64,000 bases of DNA from Hermetia illucens (lineage: Eukaryota; Arthropoda; Insecta; Diptera; Stratiomyidae). Under the pieces are notes generated by a model, which saw nothing but the letters and a program-made list of their open reading frames with translations, was not told the DNA's origin and made no database searches. Position numbers and translations under genes: made by a program. The stretch spans positions 156,625,332 through 156,689,331 of the forward strand of contig NC_051849.1 of assembly GCF_905115235.1 (NCBI RefSeq), written 5' to 3'. Shown here piece after piece: positions 54,801 to 64,000 of this stretch (the first letter of the stretch is position 1; each line of letters opens with the position of its first letter).

Positions 54801-57800
54801 GCACCATAACTGTGCTATACAGGCCTTCTTCACCCTCAGTTCTATGTTCAATCTCCAATTTATCTTTGGATCCAAGATTACGCCCAGATACTTTACATTG
54901 GAGGAAAGAATCAATCTTTTTTCATTCAGTTGCGGTAGGTGGAATTCCGGTATTCTTGTCCTGGTCGTGAGTAGCATTAGTTCCGTTTTGGTTGGGTTTA
55001 TGCCGCGTCCGCAAACGATATCACTTTCACCCCGCTGCTGCCCAATATTCGCAGAATTTCGTTCGCTACTAACCAGAACACCCTGGGGTGTTTCTCTGTT
55101 CATAGCTCTGGTGGTTGCCTCCCAGATCCGACTAAATTATCCTGGTTTTTAATCCAATGCGCAAGATACTTCTCCAATCCAATACGGGTCAAGGCTTCCT
55201 TGATGGCGTTGGTACTAACGTTGTTGAATGCTCCCTCTATATCCAAGAAGACAGCTAGGGTATACTGCTTGTACTGCAGTGACCGTTCAACTGTGCCAAT
55301 TATTTCGGCTGCAAACCCTCCAAGCAAGCTCTAACTCCCTATCCTTCTCGCTGGCGGGAAAGTGCATCTGAACCAGCAGCTCCAAAGTTTCACTAGAAGA
55401 TTCCGTCCAGGTGCCTTTCGACTTTTTAAGAAATGATGGGCTCTTTTGTTCCTTGGAAAGAATTTTACTGAGCCTTTCACTGGTGCTTTCAATGTTGTGA
55501 CAATAGTCCAACCACGACCGCCTCTTGACGGTCGTGATGATCTTGTACTTCTTCAGGCAGTATGGCTGCCGACATCTATGCCTGTCAGATGTTGAAGATT
55601 TCCCTTCTTCCTGAGGTTAGACAGATCTTCATTCCACCACGGTAGCACGGTCTTCTTGTTGTATTTAGCAGGACACGATATTTTAAAGGCAGTATCAAAT
55701 GCCTTTTTCAGAGCCTCGACCTTTGATTCCAGTTTGTTCTTGATTACTTGACCAAACTCCTCCAGTCAATCCTCCTGGGGTCTCTGAAGGGGTTTGGAGA
55801 TCTCTTCAGCGAGATCTAGGCTGAAAAGTATCCAGTTTGAACACGATTAGGTCGTTGGAATTCAGGTTCGTACACAGGAAAGCGTGTAGATTCTTCCTCG
55901 CGAGGAGGAAGACAAGCGGATTAGCCGAGGCGTACTTCGAGTGCTGCAGATTTATCTGCGTTACCCTCAGCATGATTTGCTTGCGTCGGGGGTTTGTCAG
56001 CCCCCATCGGACCGTCGATCCTCATCCTCCAGTAGGTTTTGCAGAGTGGAACACTTTTATTTTTGTGTTCCTGACTCCGCACCGTACTTTATAGTCTGCC
56101 TTTTCCAGTGCCTCCAGGCGCTCTCCGTTTATACGGAACAGGAACGGTTGGCTGTTTATCTGGGGTTCTTCCTCCTTGAAAACTATCCAGCCATCCATGG
56201 GGAAACTGAGGTGTTCAACGTGCAGTGATTGAACGAGCTTTTCCTTATCCATGCGTATCTTCGGCAACCAGATTCGAGCAATCGGTCTCCTGGGAATCTC
56301 GTCATAGGGGATGACTTTGGGTTTTACGCCGTCCCATCCAATCACCCCAACCGAGAAAGTCCCTGCAAAATTGGTCCTCACAAGCTATATTGTGGAACCC
56401 ACGGACCAACTGAGAGGAATCAAAGCAGGGCATGGATCCCGTGTGTTTGCCTTTGGTGTACAAGAGATGCTCAATGACCACCTCCGACAGCCTGGCCTCA
56501 ACATTGGTCCACATCTCCGGCGCTAGTTTGCCGCTAGTGGAATCGCCATCCGCCAGCGCGATACGATGAAGGGTTTCGCAGTGGGCTCGTTAGTTGACTG
56601 CCGCTCTTTACTTTTCTCCAGAGGTTGTTTAGCGTCCGAGCTCTTGTCCATTCTACTCCGCTTGTGCTCGACCATGTCTTGAGATCGATTGCGTTTGAGA
56701 GCGATGCGCTTCGCCTTCTGCTCGTCTGCCAGTTTACCTTCGCTTCTTAGCCAGTTTCCGGTCACCGATGTTCTTGTCGGTCTTTACTTTTGAGGGATCC
56801 CCCGACGTCGATGGTTTCGGGTTAGGAGTACTATATCTGGTACAGGCTGGAAATCACTAGTCCGTCTGCCGCCTCGCTCCGGGATATCCTTGTGCGGTTG
56901 GTTTCAGCACCGCGATACCATGTCTGGCGCTTTGTACTGCTCTCGACGGCTACTGTCTCCTGGCTAGATGCCAGCAGCTCGTCCGCCGATAATGATCCTG
57001 GTATCACCACCTCTTTTTCTCTCGTCGATTTATTTGTTTTTTTTTTTTGATAATTGTGTCCATGTTTTGGTTCCATGGCTAGTCCGGCCACCAGGGTAAG
57101 GGTCTTATTTGAAACCGACGGTGCCCAAGGTATTTGGAGTTCACATACGCAGCCCTAGGGGTATGCTGTTTCACCTTGGCTTGGGGTCCTATTAACACTT
57201 TCTCTAGTGCTGGGAGGATGAACCCGGCCTTTTGGCTTCGGTTTACTACCTCGCAGCAGATCCTCGTCAGTTGGATGAGCCTCCTCACAGCCCGAAGACG
57301 GTTTCCAGCGGCCACCGCGAAGAGATCGTGTGAGGTCTTGCCGAATTATGCAACTTTAATCTGATGATACAGACTACTTTTATCCAAGTGCCTTTAATGA
57401 TTGATCGATGGTCCTGACAAAATCAAAGTTTTCAGTCTAAAAGGTCATCGCACTCTTCCTGTTTGTATGAATGGAGAGAATGTCGTGAGCGCCGAAGAGT
57501 TTGCATATCTACCGACGGCTGGAAGGCAGCTAAATTGATGTTATCCTCCCGCAGGAAAAACCAACAGTTTCGCTGAAGCTCATTTCTAATTTCTAATTTT
57601 CAGTAGCGCTGGTTTCGGCAAAGAGCTTTGATGTCTACGCGGAAATATCCTCCCCGCTCAACAACTCCACCAGCAGTTTTGATTTTGCGGATCGGAATAG
57701 CTTGATATAAACGTTCCTAATGTCGAATCTTAATTTACAGTCTCCCTTTCCCGGTGGCCCGGTAGACTGTTATCTCGATGTTACATTTCCTTGACGAGTG

Positions 57801-60230
57801 TCAAGCCTACCGGACGGATGTATAGAAGCAGTGTTGCTACTACTAAGGTTCAATTTTCCTGTCATGTATGTGCGGACCCTAAGTATTCTCTTGGCGAGGT
57901 CTGCAATTGGATACAAATGGCGGCGGCCACTCGCAAACCCATTGTTATTAAAATGTGTACAATAAGTGAGTGATTCGTCCCTATACACCGACTACCTTGA
58001 CATCTTTGCATCTCGTCCGTGATTATTAACCTGTCTCTTACCTCTTAATATATCATCATCATCATCAACGGCGCAACAACCGGTATCCGGTCTAGGCCTG
58101 CCTTAATAAGGAACTCCAGACATCCCGGTTTTGCGCCGAGGTCCACCAATTCGATATCCCTAAAAGCTGGCTGGCGTCCTGACCCACGCCATCGCTCCAT
58201 CTTAGGTAGGGTCTGCCTCGTCTTCTTTTTCTACCATAGATATTGCCCTTATAGACTTTCCAGGTGGGATCATCCTCATCAATAGGGATTAAGTGACCCG
58301 CCCACCGTAACCTATTGAGCCGGATTTTATCCACAACCGGACGGTCGTGGTATCGCTCATAGATTTCGTCATTGTGTAGGCTACGGAATCGTCCTCTTAA
58401 TATATACCTTTTGAAATTGGCCTTTATATTGACCTACTTCTTTTTTCCCTACAAATGCAGTGATCTCGTAAAGATATGCCTTTTAATCTGCCGTGCAAAT
58501 AACTTTCGTAAATTAGATTCGGAAAATTGCCCCTGTACAAGACTTTTATATACAGGGTCTGTTCTGAAAGTAGTAGGATTGTTTTTTTCGCGTGGGAACG
58601 GGCAGATGAGGGACGGTCTGCATGCGCAGGATTGGTGCAGATGGGTATTGGGAATGCTAAGAAAAATCAGCTCTCGGCCATTGAAGCGGTTAGGTCGCTT
58701 GTACTGTGAACCTCTGTCGAAACGCCTCGCCCCGGAGAATCAAGTGGAGAAGCGTTTACTGGAGCAGCCATCCGCGATCAAATTTTGTGTGTAGCTTGGT
58801 GAAACAGGCAAAGAGACACACAATATTATTTGTGGGAGTTAAAGTGATGCTGCCATGGGTAGATCGATTTTTGAGTGGCATAAGCTGTTTCGAGAGTATC
58901 AAAATGATTCCTGATGTCTTAAGCATCACCCAAACTCAAGTTTTTGAGCTCGGGGCAGAAAACTTTGCCTTTGGGAAAGTATCCGTGAAGTTGGTGCCGC
59001 AAGTGTTGTCAGAGGAATAACAGGCCAACCAAAAAACGATCTGCCACCAACTTCTTCATCGTGTGAATGAGGACCCTGACTTTTTGGACATGGCCCCGTC
59101 AGACATTTCTCCATTCCCGTGAATAAAATGAACGCTCAAGGGGAAGCATTAGAGCTCGGTAGAGGCGGTTCAACAGGGCATTCCGGTTCAGGCATTCCTG
59201 GATTGTGTAGACGCGGAAGAGTGCTACTTTGAAAAATTCTAATAATTTGTACTATTCTCATTAATAATTTTTTTTTAATGAGTTCTACCACTACTACAGA
59301 ACAGACCGTGCATAATTGTAAAGGCAATTTCCGTCGTTAGTAATCTGTTTTTTATTTTGCAAATACCAGTATTTCGGGAACAACTTGTTCATAGCAAGAT
59401 GTCCCCATGATATGATCCTTTAGTTTTGTATCCGATTTCATCAATTTAGATTTCCTGGAACTTACATATGTCTAGTCTGACATTAAGTGGATCCTCCTCA
59501 GTCCTCAAACAAAATATGTGATTGCAAATGAACTTTTATTTTTGTCCCTCCTCTTCTTGTGTAATAAAAAACATAACATTTTTATTTAAATGTCAACTCT
59601 TTTTGCAGAAAACTTTCCGAAGAAGAAGCTTCCGAACGCTTTGAAGAATTAGACGAAAATGCTGATGGCAAAGTAACCTGGGACGAATATGTTCGAGATG
59701 TTTTCGATATGGAACCAGGAAAAGAAGATTCGCTCCCAGTAGAGCAGAAACTCATGTGGGATGACGACCGAGAAATGTTCTTCACAGCTGATTTAAACAA
59801 AGACGGTGTATTAAATTCCGAAGAGTTTGTCCTATTCCAGAGTCCTGAAGAACACCCCGAAATGTTACCACTAATTTTGCAACAAACATTACGCAGCAAG
59901 GATACAAATAAGGATGGTGTTATTGATTTCCAAGAGTTTATCGGCGGAGAAGCACAGGATCATGACAAAGAATGGCTCTTGGTGGAAAAGGATAAATTTG
60001 ATAATGACTACGATAAAAATAAAGATGGCTATCTTGCTGGCAATGAAATTCTTTCATGGATGGTACCCAGCAATGAAGAAGTGGCGTCGGATGAAGTGGA
60101 CCATTTATTCGCCGCCGCCGATGACAATCACGATGATCGACTATCGTATCAGGAAATTATCGACCATTATGATACATTTGTCGGAAGTGAAGCGACGGAT
60201 TATGGTGATCAATTGCACGATGAATTGTAA
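51855..60230 (+). CDS. Reticulocalbin/calumenin (CREC) family ER calcium-binding protein
   Basis: Exons 51855-52056, 52122-52269 and 59609-60230 (phases 1 and 2; introns of 65 bp and 7.3 kb, GT-AG) encode 323 residues. Signal peptide MDGKVLIFAYLLLVLGMNDA, then a His/Asp/Glu-rich stretch (HHHEDGEHHSEFDHE). Six EF-hand loops in order: DLNQDQFIDRHE, DENADGKVTWDE, DLNKDGVLNSEE, DTNKDGVIDFQE, DKNKDGYLAGNE, DDNHDDRLSYQE. The end is HDEL, an ER retrieval signal. Six EF-hands plus HDEL define the CREC family, to which the fly 'supercoiling factor' (scf) belongs; these proteins bind calcium weakly in the ER and secretory pathway. Loop 6 has Asp for Gly at position 6, which may weaken binding. The large second intron has taken up many transposons. 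The polyadenylation signal is at 60747. Confidence 0.92.
52640..53060 (+). mobile_element. LINE family C C-terminal fragment
   Basis: Plus-strand words in shifting frames: a KFIEGDHHCHSKPSSLHQ-like version of the WKVTT...LQVFIN block, SATINGVHCTDIISNDELGR, then PVRHVIGRRKW, and a KTTDEWVVPQTLG-like version of the block before the end. It matches the thumb-to-end part of family C. Confidence 0.6.
53360..53633 (+). mobile_element. tRNA-derived SINE with LINE-like 3' tail
   Basis: A 274-bp element between exact 11-bp duplications ATTTGATTCCC (53349-53359 and 53634-53644). The head has a pol III A box (TAGCTGAGTCGTTAGAGCG) and B box (GGTTCAAATC) about 40 bp apart, as in a tRNA-derived SINE. The body is unrelated to tRNA. 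The 3' end GGGATTGTTGCGCCAATGAT followed by TATT-type repeats resembles the end of LINE family A (CCGGTTGTTGCGCCGTTGAT then GAT repeats). It lies in intron 2 of the CREC gene. The A and B boxes look intact. Confidence 0.85.
53645..54274. other. Intron stretch, nothing recognised
   Basis: Between the SINE and repeat R. No coding or repeat signal that I can support. Confidence 0.35.
54275..54605 (+). repeat. Unbroken copy of repeat R
   Basis: Runs colinear with 10935-16330 (CAGGAAACCGAAAGC, TAGTACGTAG, TCTTGAATTTGCAAAGAAGC, AAGGGGGTTTTGCAGCCAAT, CTACTGTTATTAACTTTA). None of the three insertions present in the other copy is here, so it gives the empty site for each of the first two. Confidence 0.75.
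54621..57360 (-). mobile_element. Loa-like LINE, family F copy 2 (ORF1 and part of ORF2)
   Basis: Minus strand from 57360: ORF1 opens (MAAGNRLRAVRRLIQLTRIC), then STREKEVVIPGSLSADELLA and ERLEALEKADYKVRCGV. ORF2 endonuclease and linker remain in pieces (the region facing 55430-55900), then RT parts (AVFLDIEGAFNNVSTNAIKE; INPTKTELMLLTTRTRIPEF; NVKYLGVILDPKINWRLNIE; RPNLTYGSIVWWQVL). The sequence stops at 54621 within the RT-RNase H linker, so RNase H and the 3' UTR are gone, which is unlike normal 5' truncation and implies a later deletion. At least three internal deletions. It supplies the ORF1 sequence missing in copy 1. Confidence 0.82.
57400..57545 (+). mobile_element. LINE family C short fragment
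   Basis: KVFSLKGHRTLPVCMNGENV followed by AEEFAYL matches the thumb block LIGHPTFPTYINRQSIGD...FIYL of family C at 22985-23060. Confidence 0.6.
57546..58050. other. Intron stretch, nothing recognised
   Basis: No supported gene or repeat. Confidence 0.3.
58055..58400 (-). mobile_element. LINE family A 3' end with GAT-repeat tail
   Basis: Minus strand: DDEIYERYHDRP-like, DKIRLNRLRWAGHLIPIDED, a 3' UTR (AGCTTTTAGGGATATCGAAT; AAAACCGGGATGTCTGGAGT) and the end CGGTTGTTGCGCCGTTGATG followed by four more GAT units. It is the cleanest copy of the family A 3' tail in the window. Confidence 0.8.
58553..59310 (+). mobile_element. Second internally deleted mariner
   Basis: Inverted ends CAGGGTCTGTTCTGAAAGTA (58553) and, as complement, CACGGTCTGTTCTGTAGTAG (ending 59310). 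Transposase pieces: SAIKFCV (58771), then a decayed middle, KVSVKLVPQVLSEE (58976), LLHRVNEDPDFLD (59058), joined at once to MAPSDISPFP (59089), the region around the third catalytic Asp. So the first two Asp and about 90-130 residues between are missing. Many other changes. It is older than the mariner at 20521 and of another subfamily. Confidence 0.8.
59356..59405 (-). ncRNA. Hammerhead-ribozyme-like motif, copy H6 (3' half)
   Basis: Minus strand: CTTGCTAT, then AACAAGTTGTTCCCGAAATA, CTGGTATTTGCAAAATAAA. Stem III (AUA-CUGG-UAU) and the stem I 3' strand (TGCAA) are kept, but most of the CTGATGA core and the first strand of stem II are lost. Confidence 0.5.
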
Positions 60231-60746
60231 AATGAAATTCGAGAGATAGATTTTATGTTTTTAGACAAAATTTCGAAATTTTCGCTCTCTTTTATCAACA
60301 CTACTTCTCTTTTTTACTATTTCCCAAAAAGGGGAATAATATTGCTCTAGGAAATCTTGATTTTTTGCTTGCTACGAGTTAGACCATTTATATTTTTCGT
60401 GTAACAAGCCTTTTTGCATCGAGTGTGGTTTTATTGTTTTTTCATTTACCTTTACCTCGGTTTTTATAGAAGTATTATATTAGTGATATATGGTGTATGA
60501 ATAGGAGCAGTTGTTCATTTTCCGTACAAAATTTCATGTGTCATAAACTTTTTTTCACAAAAATGACGGAAACCTGTGTTTTATTTGCATCACAACGTAA
60601 GTGATAGTTTCTCAGCCCAAGGATAATTGACGTCATAATTCGCGAAGAATATGGCCTTTAGTCCCTTGAAAGATTGTTCCATGTCCACTTGAACCACCTA
60701 ATATAAAGCCTGATGCCAACAAATTCTATGTCATACAACGCTTTTC

Positions 60747-60752
60747 AATAAA
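60747..60752 (+). terminator. Polyadenylation signal of the CREC gene
   Basis: The first plus-strand AATAAA after the CREC stop codon (517 bp downstream), in an AT-rich 3' UTR. Confidence 0.6.
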
Positions 60753-62415
60753 ACTGTACTAAACATAGTGGCTTTTGTCCCTCAGAGCTTCGTTTACTGA
60801 TCAGCACAACCAAGATGGGTGGGTTAGTGGTCCTCAGAGCCATTTTATGGGATCACATGAAAGGTTTCTTTATCTTGAATATATTATAAAGTATGCTTTC
60901 CTGAATGATTTCTGGTGAGAATGGGTACCAGTTTCAGTTGCAGCCAAACTTTATATGTAGGCTTCTTGTAACGCTTCATTATCTGACGCGTCGAGTCCTC
61001 CAATAACTACACGCTTCACCGCTTGATGCCTTGAAAGGATCGGCAAAGCGGGTCTCATTGTTTCATTTCGGGCTCAGGAGCTGATTGTAGTAAGAAACTG
61101 GAAGAATGTTGAAGTGCTGGAATTAGGAAGTCGTCGGTCAAATCCGGCTGAAGTTGTGTGTTGTTAAATTGGAGTATCAATATTTTTAAATGTGCAAGAC
61201 ACTTGTTTTTCCAGTCAGACAATGAGAGTTAATAATAGCAGAAGGATACGGGATTGACCCCGAAAGCTTCCTATGTTTCCCGTTTTCTTTTTTTTCGGTC
61301 GAGGTTGGGTTGTACGAGTAAAGCTTGTTCAAGGCAACAAAGCATCCTAACTTTGTTTAATGTTGCCGGTTAGTAATAGTTTGACGAACGCTTAAGTTTT
61401 GTATTTACAATCTATGGTTCTTTCTTTGGTGCACTGAAAATTGATGGTGGTTTTACTCTTGCCTCGACGGAAATCTTTACAGCCAGTTGAATGGAGATTT
61501 TATTTTGCCCGGTTTAGCAGATTAAGATTGCTGTCCGAAGTGGGAGGTAGTAAGAAAGTAGTATTTTATATGGTACTAGCTGAACCCGGCAGACTTTACT
61601 CTGCCTGTGTGTGTTTGCAAAACTGCGGATTTTCTTTAGGACATAGAAAAAGTGAATCATTCTAATGATACGCTTGTTTTTCGCCTTGAATTTGGGGGTA
61701 CAATTTCCATATTTTACAATATTCGTCAGTCCATTTGGAAACGTGCATTGTATTTCCGGATATGCTGTAAAAAATGTTTGGGTTCTTCAGTAGCTCTAGT
61801 AATATCACCGCTCAGGTAGGTGGCCTTGCAAAGGAATAACACATACCAGCCGTTACTTACTGAAACTTCAAAGGGCGACAATATAAGCGCAATATAAACA
61901 TTATATTAATAAGGACATTTCGATACACTCTGTAATCGTAGCCTTCATCGCAATTGAATGCCCTTTTATGTGGTTCGATTTTCATTATTGATTGAATTTG
62001 TCAGCCTCATCACGTTGTGTCTTGCAATTGAATTGAAGTAACTCTTAAAGTGAAAGGCTAAACTTGTAGGTTGTTAATTTATGCATCTAACTTTTCTCAT
62101 GTTTCAGTAGTTCTTGAAATAGAGACTCTGATTCTTTCTGTTTCCAGTCGGGAGTCTTCTTCTTCAAATATTTCAGCAAGTCTGGTTGATCTTCTAATCT
62201 TCGACTTTTTGGGTGGCATTTTCAATCTTTTTGAGAATTTCAACCACATCCCTAGAGGAAGTGGAAACTTTATGGTAGGTTCATCAAACCCAATAAAAAC
62301 TCGTGGCGGTTGTAAAATCGCTCCAGTTACCCCACTTAGAAAGTTACGAGTTAAGAATTTTGATGTCATCATGGTAAGTAACGTAACGTTTTCTTAAAGT
62401 GGGGTTATTTTCGTT
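60753..62415. other. Region after the CREC gene, no gene supported
   Basis: At 61568-61610 there is a CTAGCTGAACCCGGCAGAC word that recalls a common arthropod repeat. The minus strand at 62097-62372 has a 91-codon frame with a basic stretch (MPPKKSKIRRSTRLAEIFEE) that I do not recognise. Nothing else is seen. Confidence 0.3.
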
Positions 62416-62600
62416 ACATTAATAACAAGCTTATTGGTAGGACCATCGTCGTCACTCTGCCTATTGCTTCTCCACTACCTTCCGTACTCACGCATATAAG
62501 AAGGAAGGGTGGATGGGGCATAGCGCGGAGCCGCTCTATAACCTTCCTTGCGTATAGCGACGGTAGTTCCGTTGCCAATAGGCTTATTAATGGATATAGC
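62416..62600. repeat. Imperfect fold-back repeat
   Basis: AATAACAAGCTTATTGGTAG at 62422 pairs imperfectly with the complement of GCCAATAGGCTTATTAATGG (ending about 62594). Inner parts CGCATATAAGAAGGAAGG and CCTTCCTTGCGTATAGCG also pair. The arms are about 70 bp with gaps. Confidence 0.5.
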
Positions 62601-62781
62601 GCCTTTTCGAAGTGCCGTAATCTTTCAACGGGGGATGATCGCCACAATTCTTTGCCGATGTTAAAACAGGAGGCCTTCTTCTACCTGATGCGCACCCTCT
62701 TTATCTCTTTTCCCTCCGGGGTAGCGCTGACAAATTAAACTTGACCATGATTATCTGAGTGTAATTTCAACGATTAATTAT

Positions 62782-62918
62782 CTGAAATAAAAACTTGTTG
62801 TTTCTTTTTAGCAAACTTGTTAGCACTGATGAAGGGAACAAGTGGTTCCCGAAATATCGGTATTTGCAAGAATAAATATCCACACCAACGAAAAAGAAAC
62901 AAGTTTTTTATTATTTCA
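62782..62918 (+). repeat. Retroelement-derived repeat carrying the best hammerhead motif
   Basis: Starts CTGAAATAAAAACTTG and ends GAAACAAGTTTTTTATTATT. These ends and the right half match the fold-back copy at 45752-45913. It contains copy H5 of the ribozyme-like motif at 62816-62870. No coding capacity. It resembles the short repeat unit left by a Penelope-like element, though no such coding sequence is adjacent. Confidence 0.65.
62816..62870 (+). ncRNA. Type I hammerhead ribozyme candidate, copy H5
   Basis: All core parts are in place. Stem I 5' strand CTT and GCA (62816-62818, 62823-62825, with a 4-nt bulge). CTGATGA 62826-62832, one extra A, stem II GGGAAC/GTTCCC (62834-62839 with 62845-62850), GAA 62851-62853. 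Mini stem III AUA/UAU (62854-62856 with 62861-62863, loop UCGG), U at 62864 as the cleavage base, then stem I 3' strand TGC-AAG (62865-62870). The predicted cut is after 62864. A very short stem III is the known hallmark of hammerheads in Penelope-like elements. The extra A before stem II is unusual and may weaken it. Confidence 0.65.
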
Positions 62919-63639
62919 CCATGATGATGAGCGGTCATCGCGACAATTTTTCAATAGGCTTCGAGAGAGATTTCCCGTCCCTCAATTCATCCTCTCCTTT
63001 CCGTTTGGGGGATGGTATTCAAAGTTAAATCCTACCGTTTTGACATGAAAACAGTGTCAATTCGAGGCGACATAACTTTTCAAGCATGGATGGCCGTCAC
63101 AATTTTTTAACGCAGTTAGAGACGGTGACCTTCCTTTTCTTCTCGCATATCCCTCCATCCTTTTTTCTTAACGCAATAGGGTTGAACATTTAAACACTAC
63201 CATGATGACATAATAAAAACCCATTATGAAGAGCTATAACTTATTACAGAGGTGATCACCATGATCTTTCATCCGGGGGTTGAAAATTTAATCTTCCCCA
63301 ACTATCATGGCAATCCTGTGAATTGTGTAGAAGTTAATCTGTCGCAGTGGGAAGCTACAACAACGTGGATGGGACCCAAATATGTTCCGTGGAAAAATAC
63401 AATTTTCATCGCGATTGGTTATCGGTTATCGACCACAATTCCTTCCATTTTTAAATAATCGATTATCATCTCTCCTCGAGCGGTAATTTTAGGAATGATT
63501 GATGCCGTTTGTAAGGGGTGTGTATTTATGCCACAAACAGAAACAAAGCTTGCTGCTGGGAAGACTTAGTCGACGAGGTAAATGGGAACCCGTGGGTACT
63601 CGGTTACAAACTGCTAATACGATAAATCGGGGTTCTGCG
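62919..63639. other. Spacer, nothing recognised
   Basis: No supported gene or repeat between the ribozyme-bearing repeat and the LINE at the right edge. Confidence 0.3.
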
Positions 63640-64000
63640 GAAACCTTGCTCACTTAAGGCCGAGCAGATGGACTGTATTATATTGGTAGCAGCAGCGTGC
63701 AAGAAGAAGCCCGGACCTGATGGTATCCCAGCAAAGATATACAAACTGGTATTCCAACACTGACCAGACCTACTGCTCGGGGCATTTAACGCTTGCCTGC
63801 AAGAGGACATTTTTCTTTCCTGATGGAAGGTGGCATAGCTTGCGCTGATCAGCAAATGAAAGGCGACCCTGCATACCGATCACTTTGTATGGTTGACACA
63901 GACGGGAAAGTGCTCGAAATGCTCTTCAGAAGTAGACTCGCTGAAATGATATGCGGTGCCGCAGACTTATCCCCACGACAGTTTGGTTTCAGAGCAGAGG
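63640..64000 (+). mobile_element. R1-clade LINE fragment (family E, copy 3), runs off the window
   Basis: Plus strand: KKKPGPDGIPAKIYKLVFQH, LLLGAFNACLQEDIFLS, a WKVA-type block, then GKVLEMLFRSRLAEM and a FGFRA-like end. It is the RT start of the same family as 2830-4175 (AGKVLKKLIRSRLAEAIRSA). Frame breaks are present. The rest lies beyond 64000. Confidence 0.75.

Noticed and set aside
62097-62372. 91-codon minus-strand frame with a basic stretch
   Set aside because: Not recognised and with no supporting neighbours; noted only as an unclassified frame.
1-64000. CRISPR array, operon or prophage
   Set aside because: No regularly spaced direct repeats, no operon layout and no bacterial or phage genes; spliced insect genes throughout.

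Overview
The window is a piece of an insect chromosome, most likely a fly (Diptera) but not Drosophila. The host genes have short coding exons with GT-AG introns and read as insect orthologues. The introns and spacers are packed with old non-LTR retrotransposons of Loa/I, R1, Jockey and RTE type, mariners, MITEs, a Penelope-like fragment and a tRNA-derived SINE. There are no operons, bacterial genes or CRISPR arrays. I cannot name the species.

Host genes, left to right: (1) eIF3h, minus, 5' part only (exons at 1142-1219 and 25-702). (2) Divergent from it, an ankyrin-repeat/SOCS-box protein of 560 residues in five exons spread over 28.6 kb (1723-30309). (3) Nested in its second intron on the other strand, a small single-exon gene (18085-18675) with a possible DUF4485-like N-terminus. 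(4) ANKRD39, minus, three exons (38672-39420). (5) and (6) Two tandem minus-strand genes resembling the GTP cyclohydrolase I feedback regulatory protein GFRP (39946-40383 and 40494-41105). (7) A reticulocalbin/calumenin-type ER protein with six EF-hands and a C-terminal HDEL, plus, three exons (51855-60230). They look like independent housekeeping and regulatory genes, not a pathway cluster.

Almost everything else is mobile DNA. I use these labels. Family A: RTE-like LINE with a GAT-repeat 3' tail (4360-7090, 32510-34970, 46205-47840 and fragments). Family B: Loa/I-like LINE with RNase H (7060-8970, 42280-43310, 47845-48620 and fragments). Family C: another endonuclease/RT LINE (15575-16185, 22330-23110, 24430-25560, 52640-53060, 57400-57545). 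Family D: RTE (41520-42260). Family E: R1 clade (2830-4175, 26870-27790, 63640-64000). Family F: Loa-like (11318-15278, nearly whole, and 54621-57360). There are also a Jockey-type LINE (44130-45427), two internally deleted mariners, a TTAA-flanked piggyBac-like MITE, fold-back elements, a decayed Mutator-like transposase, a solo LTR and a Copia fossil.

The most interesting signals are these. Several dispersed copies of one motif fit a type I hammerhead ribozyme core (best copy 62816-62870), with matched base changes in stem III between copies; one lies beside a Penelope-like fragment. A SINE (53360-53633) ends in the same 3' tail as LINE family A, suggesting a LINE/SINE partnership. Intron 2 of the ankyrin/SOCS gene holds a repeat broken by three separate insertions, and an unbroken copy sits 40 kb away. 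The tandem GFRP-like pair is also worth a look.
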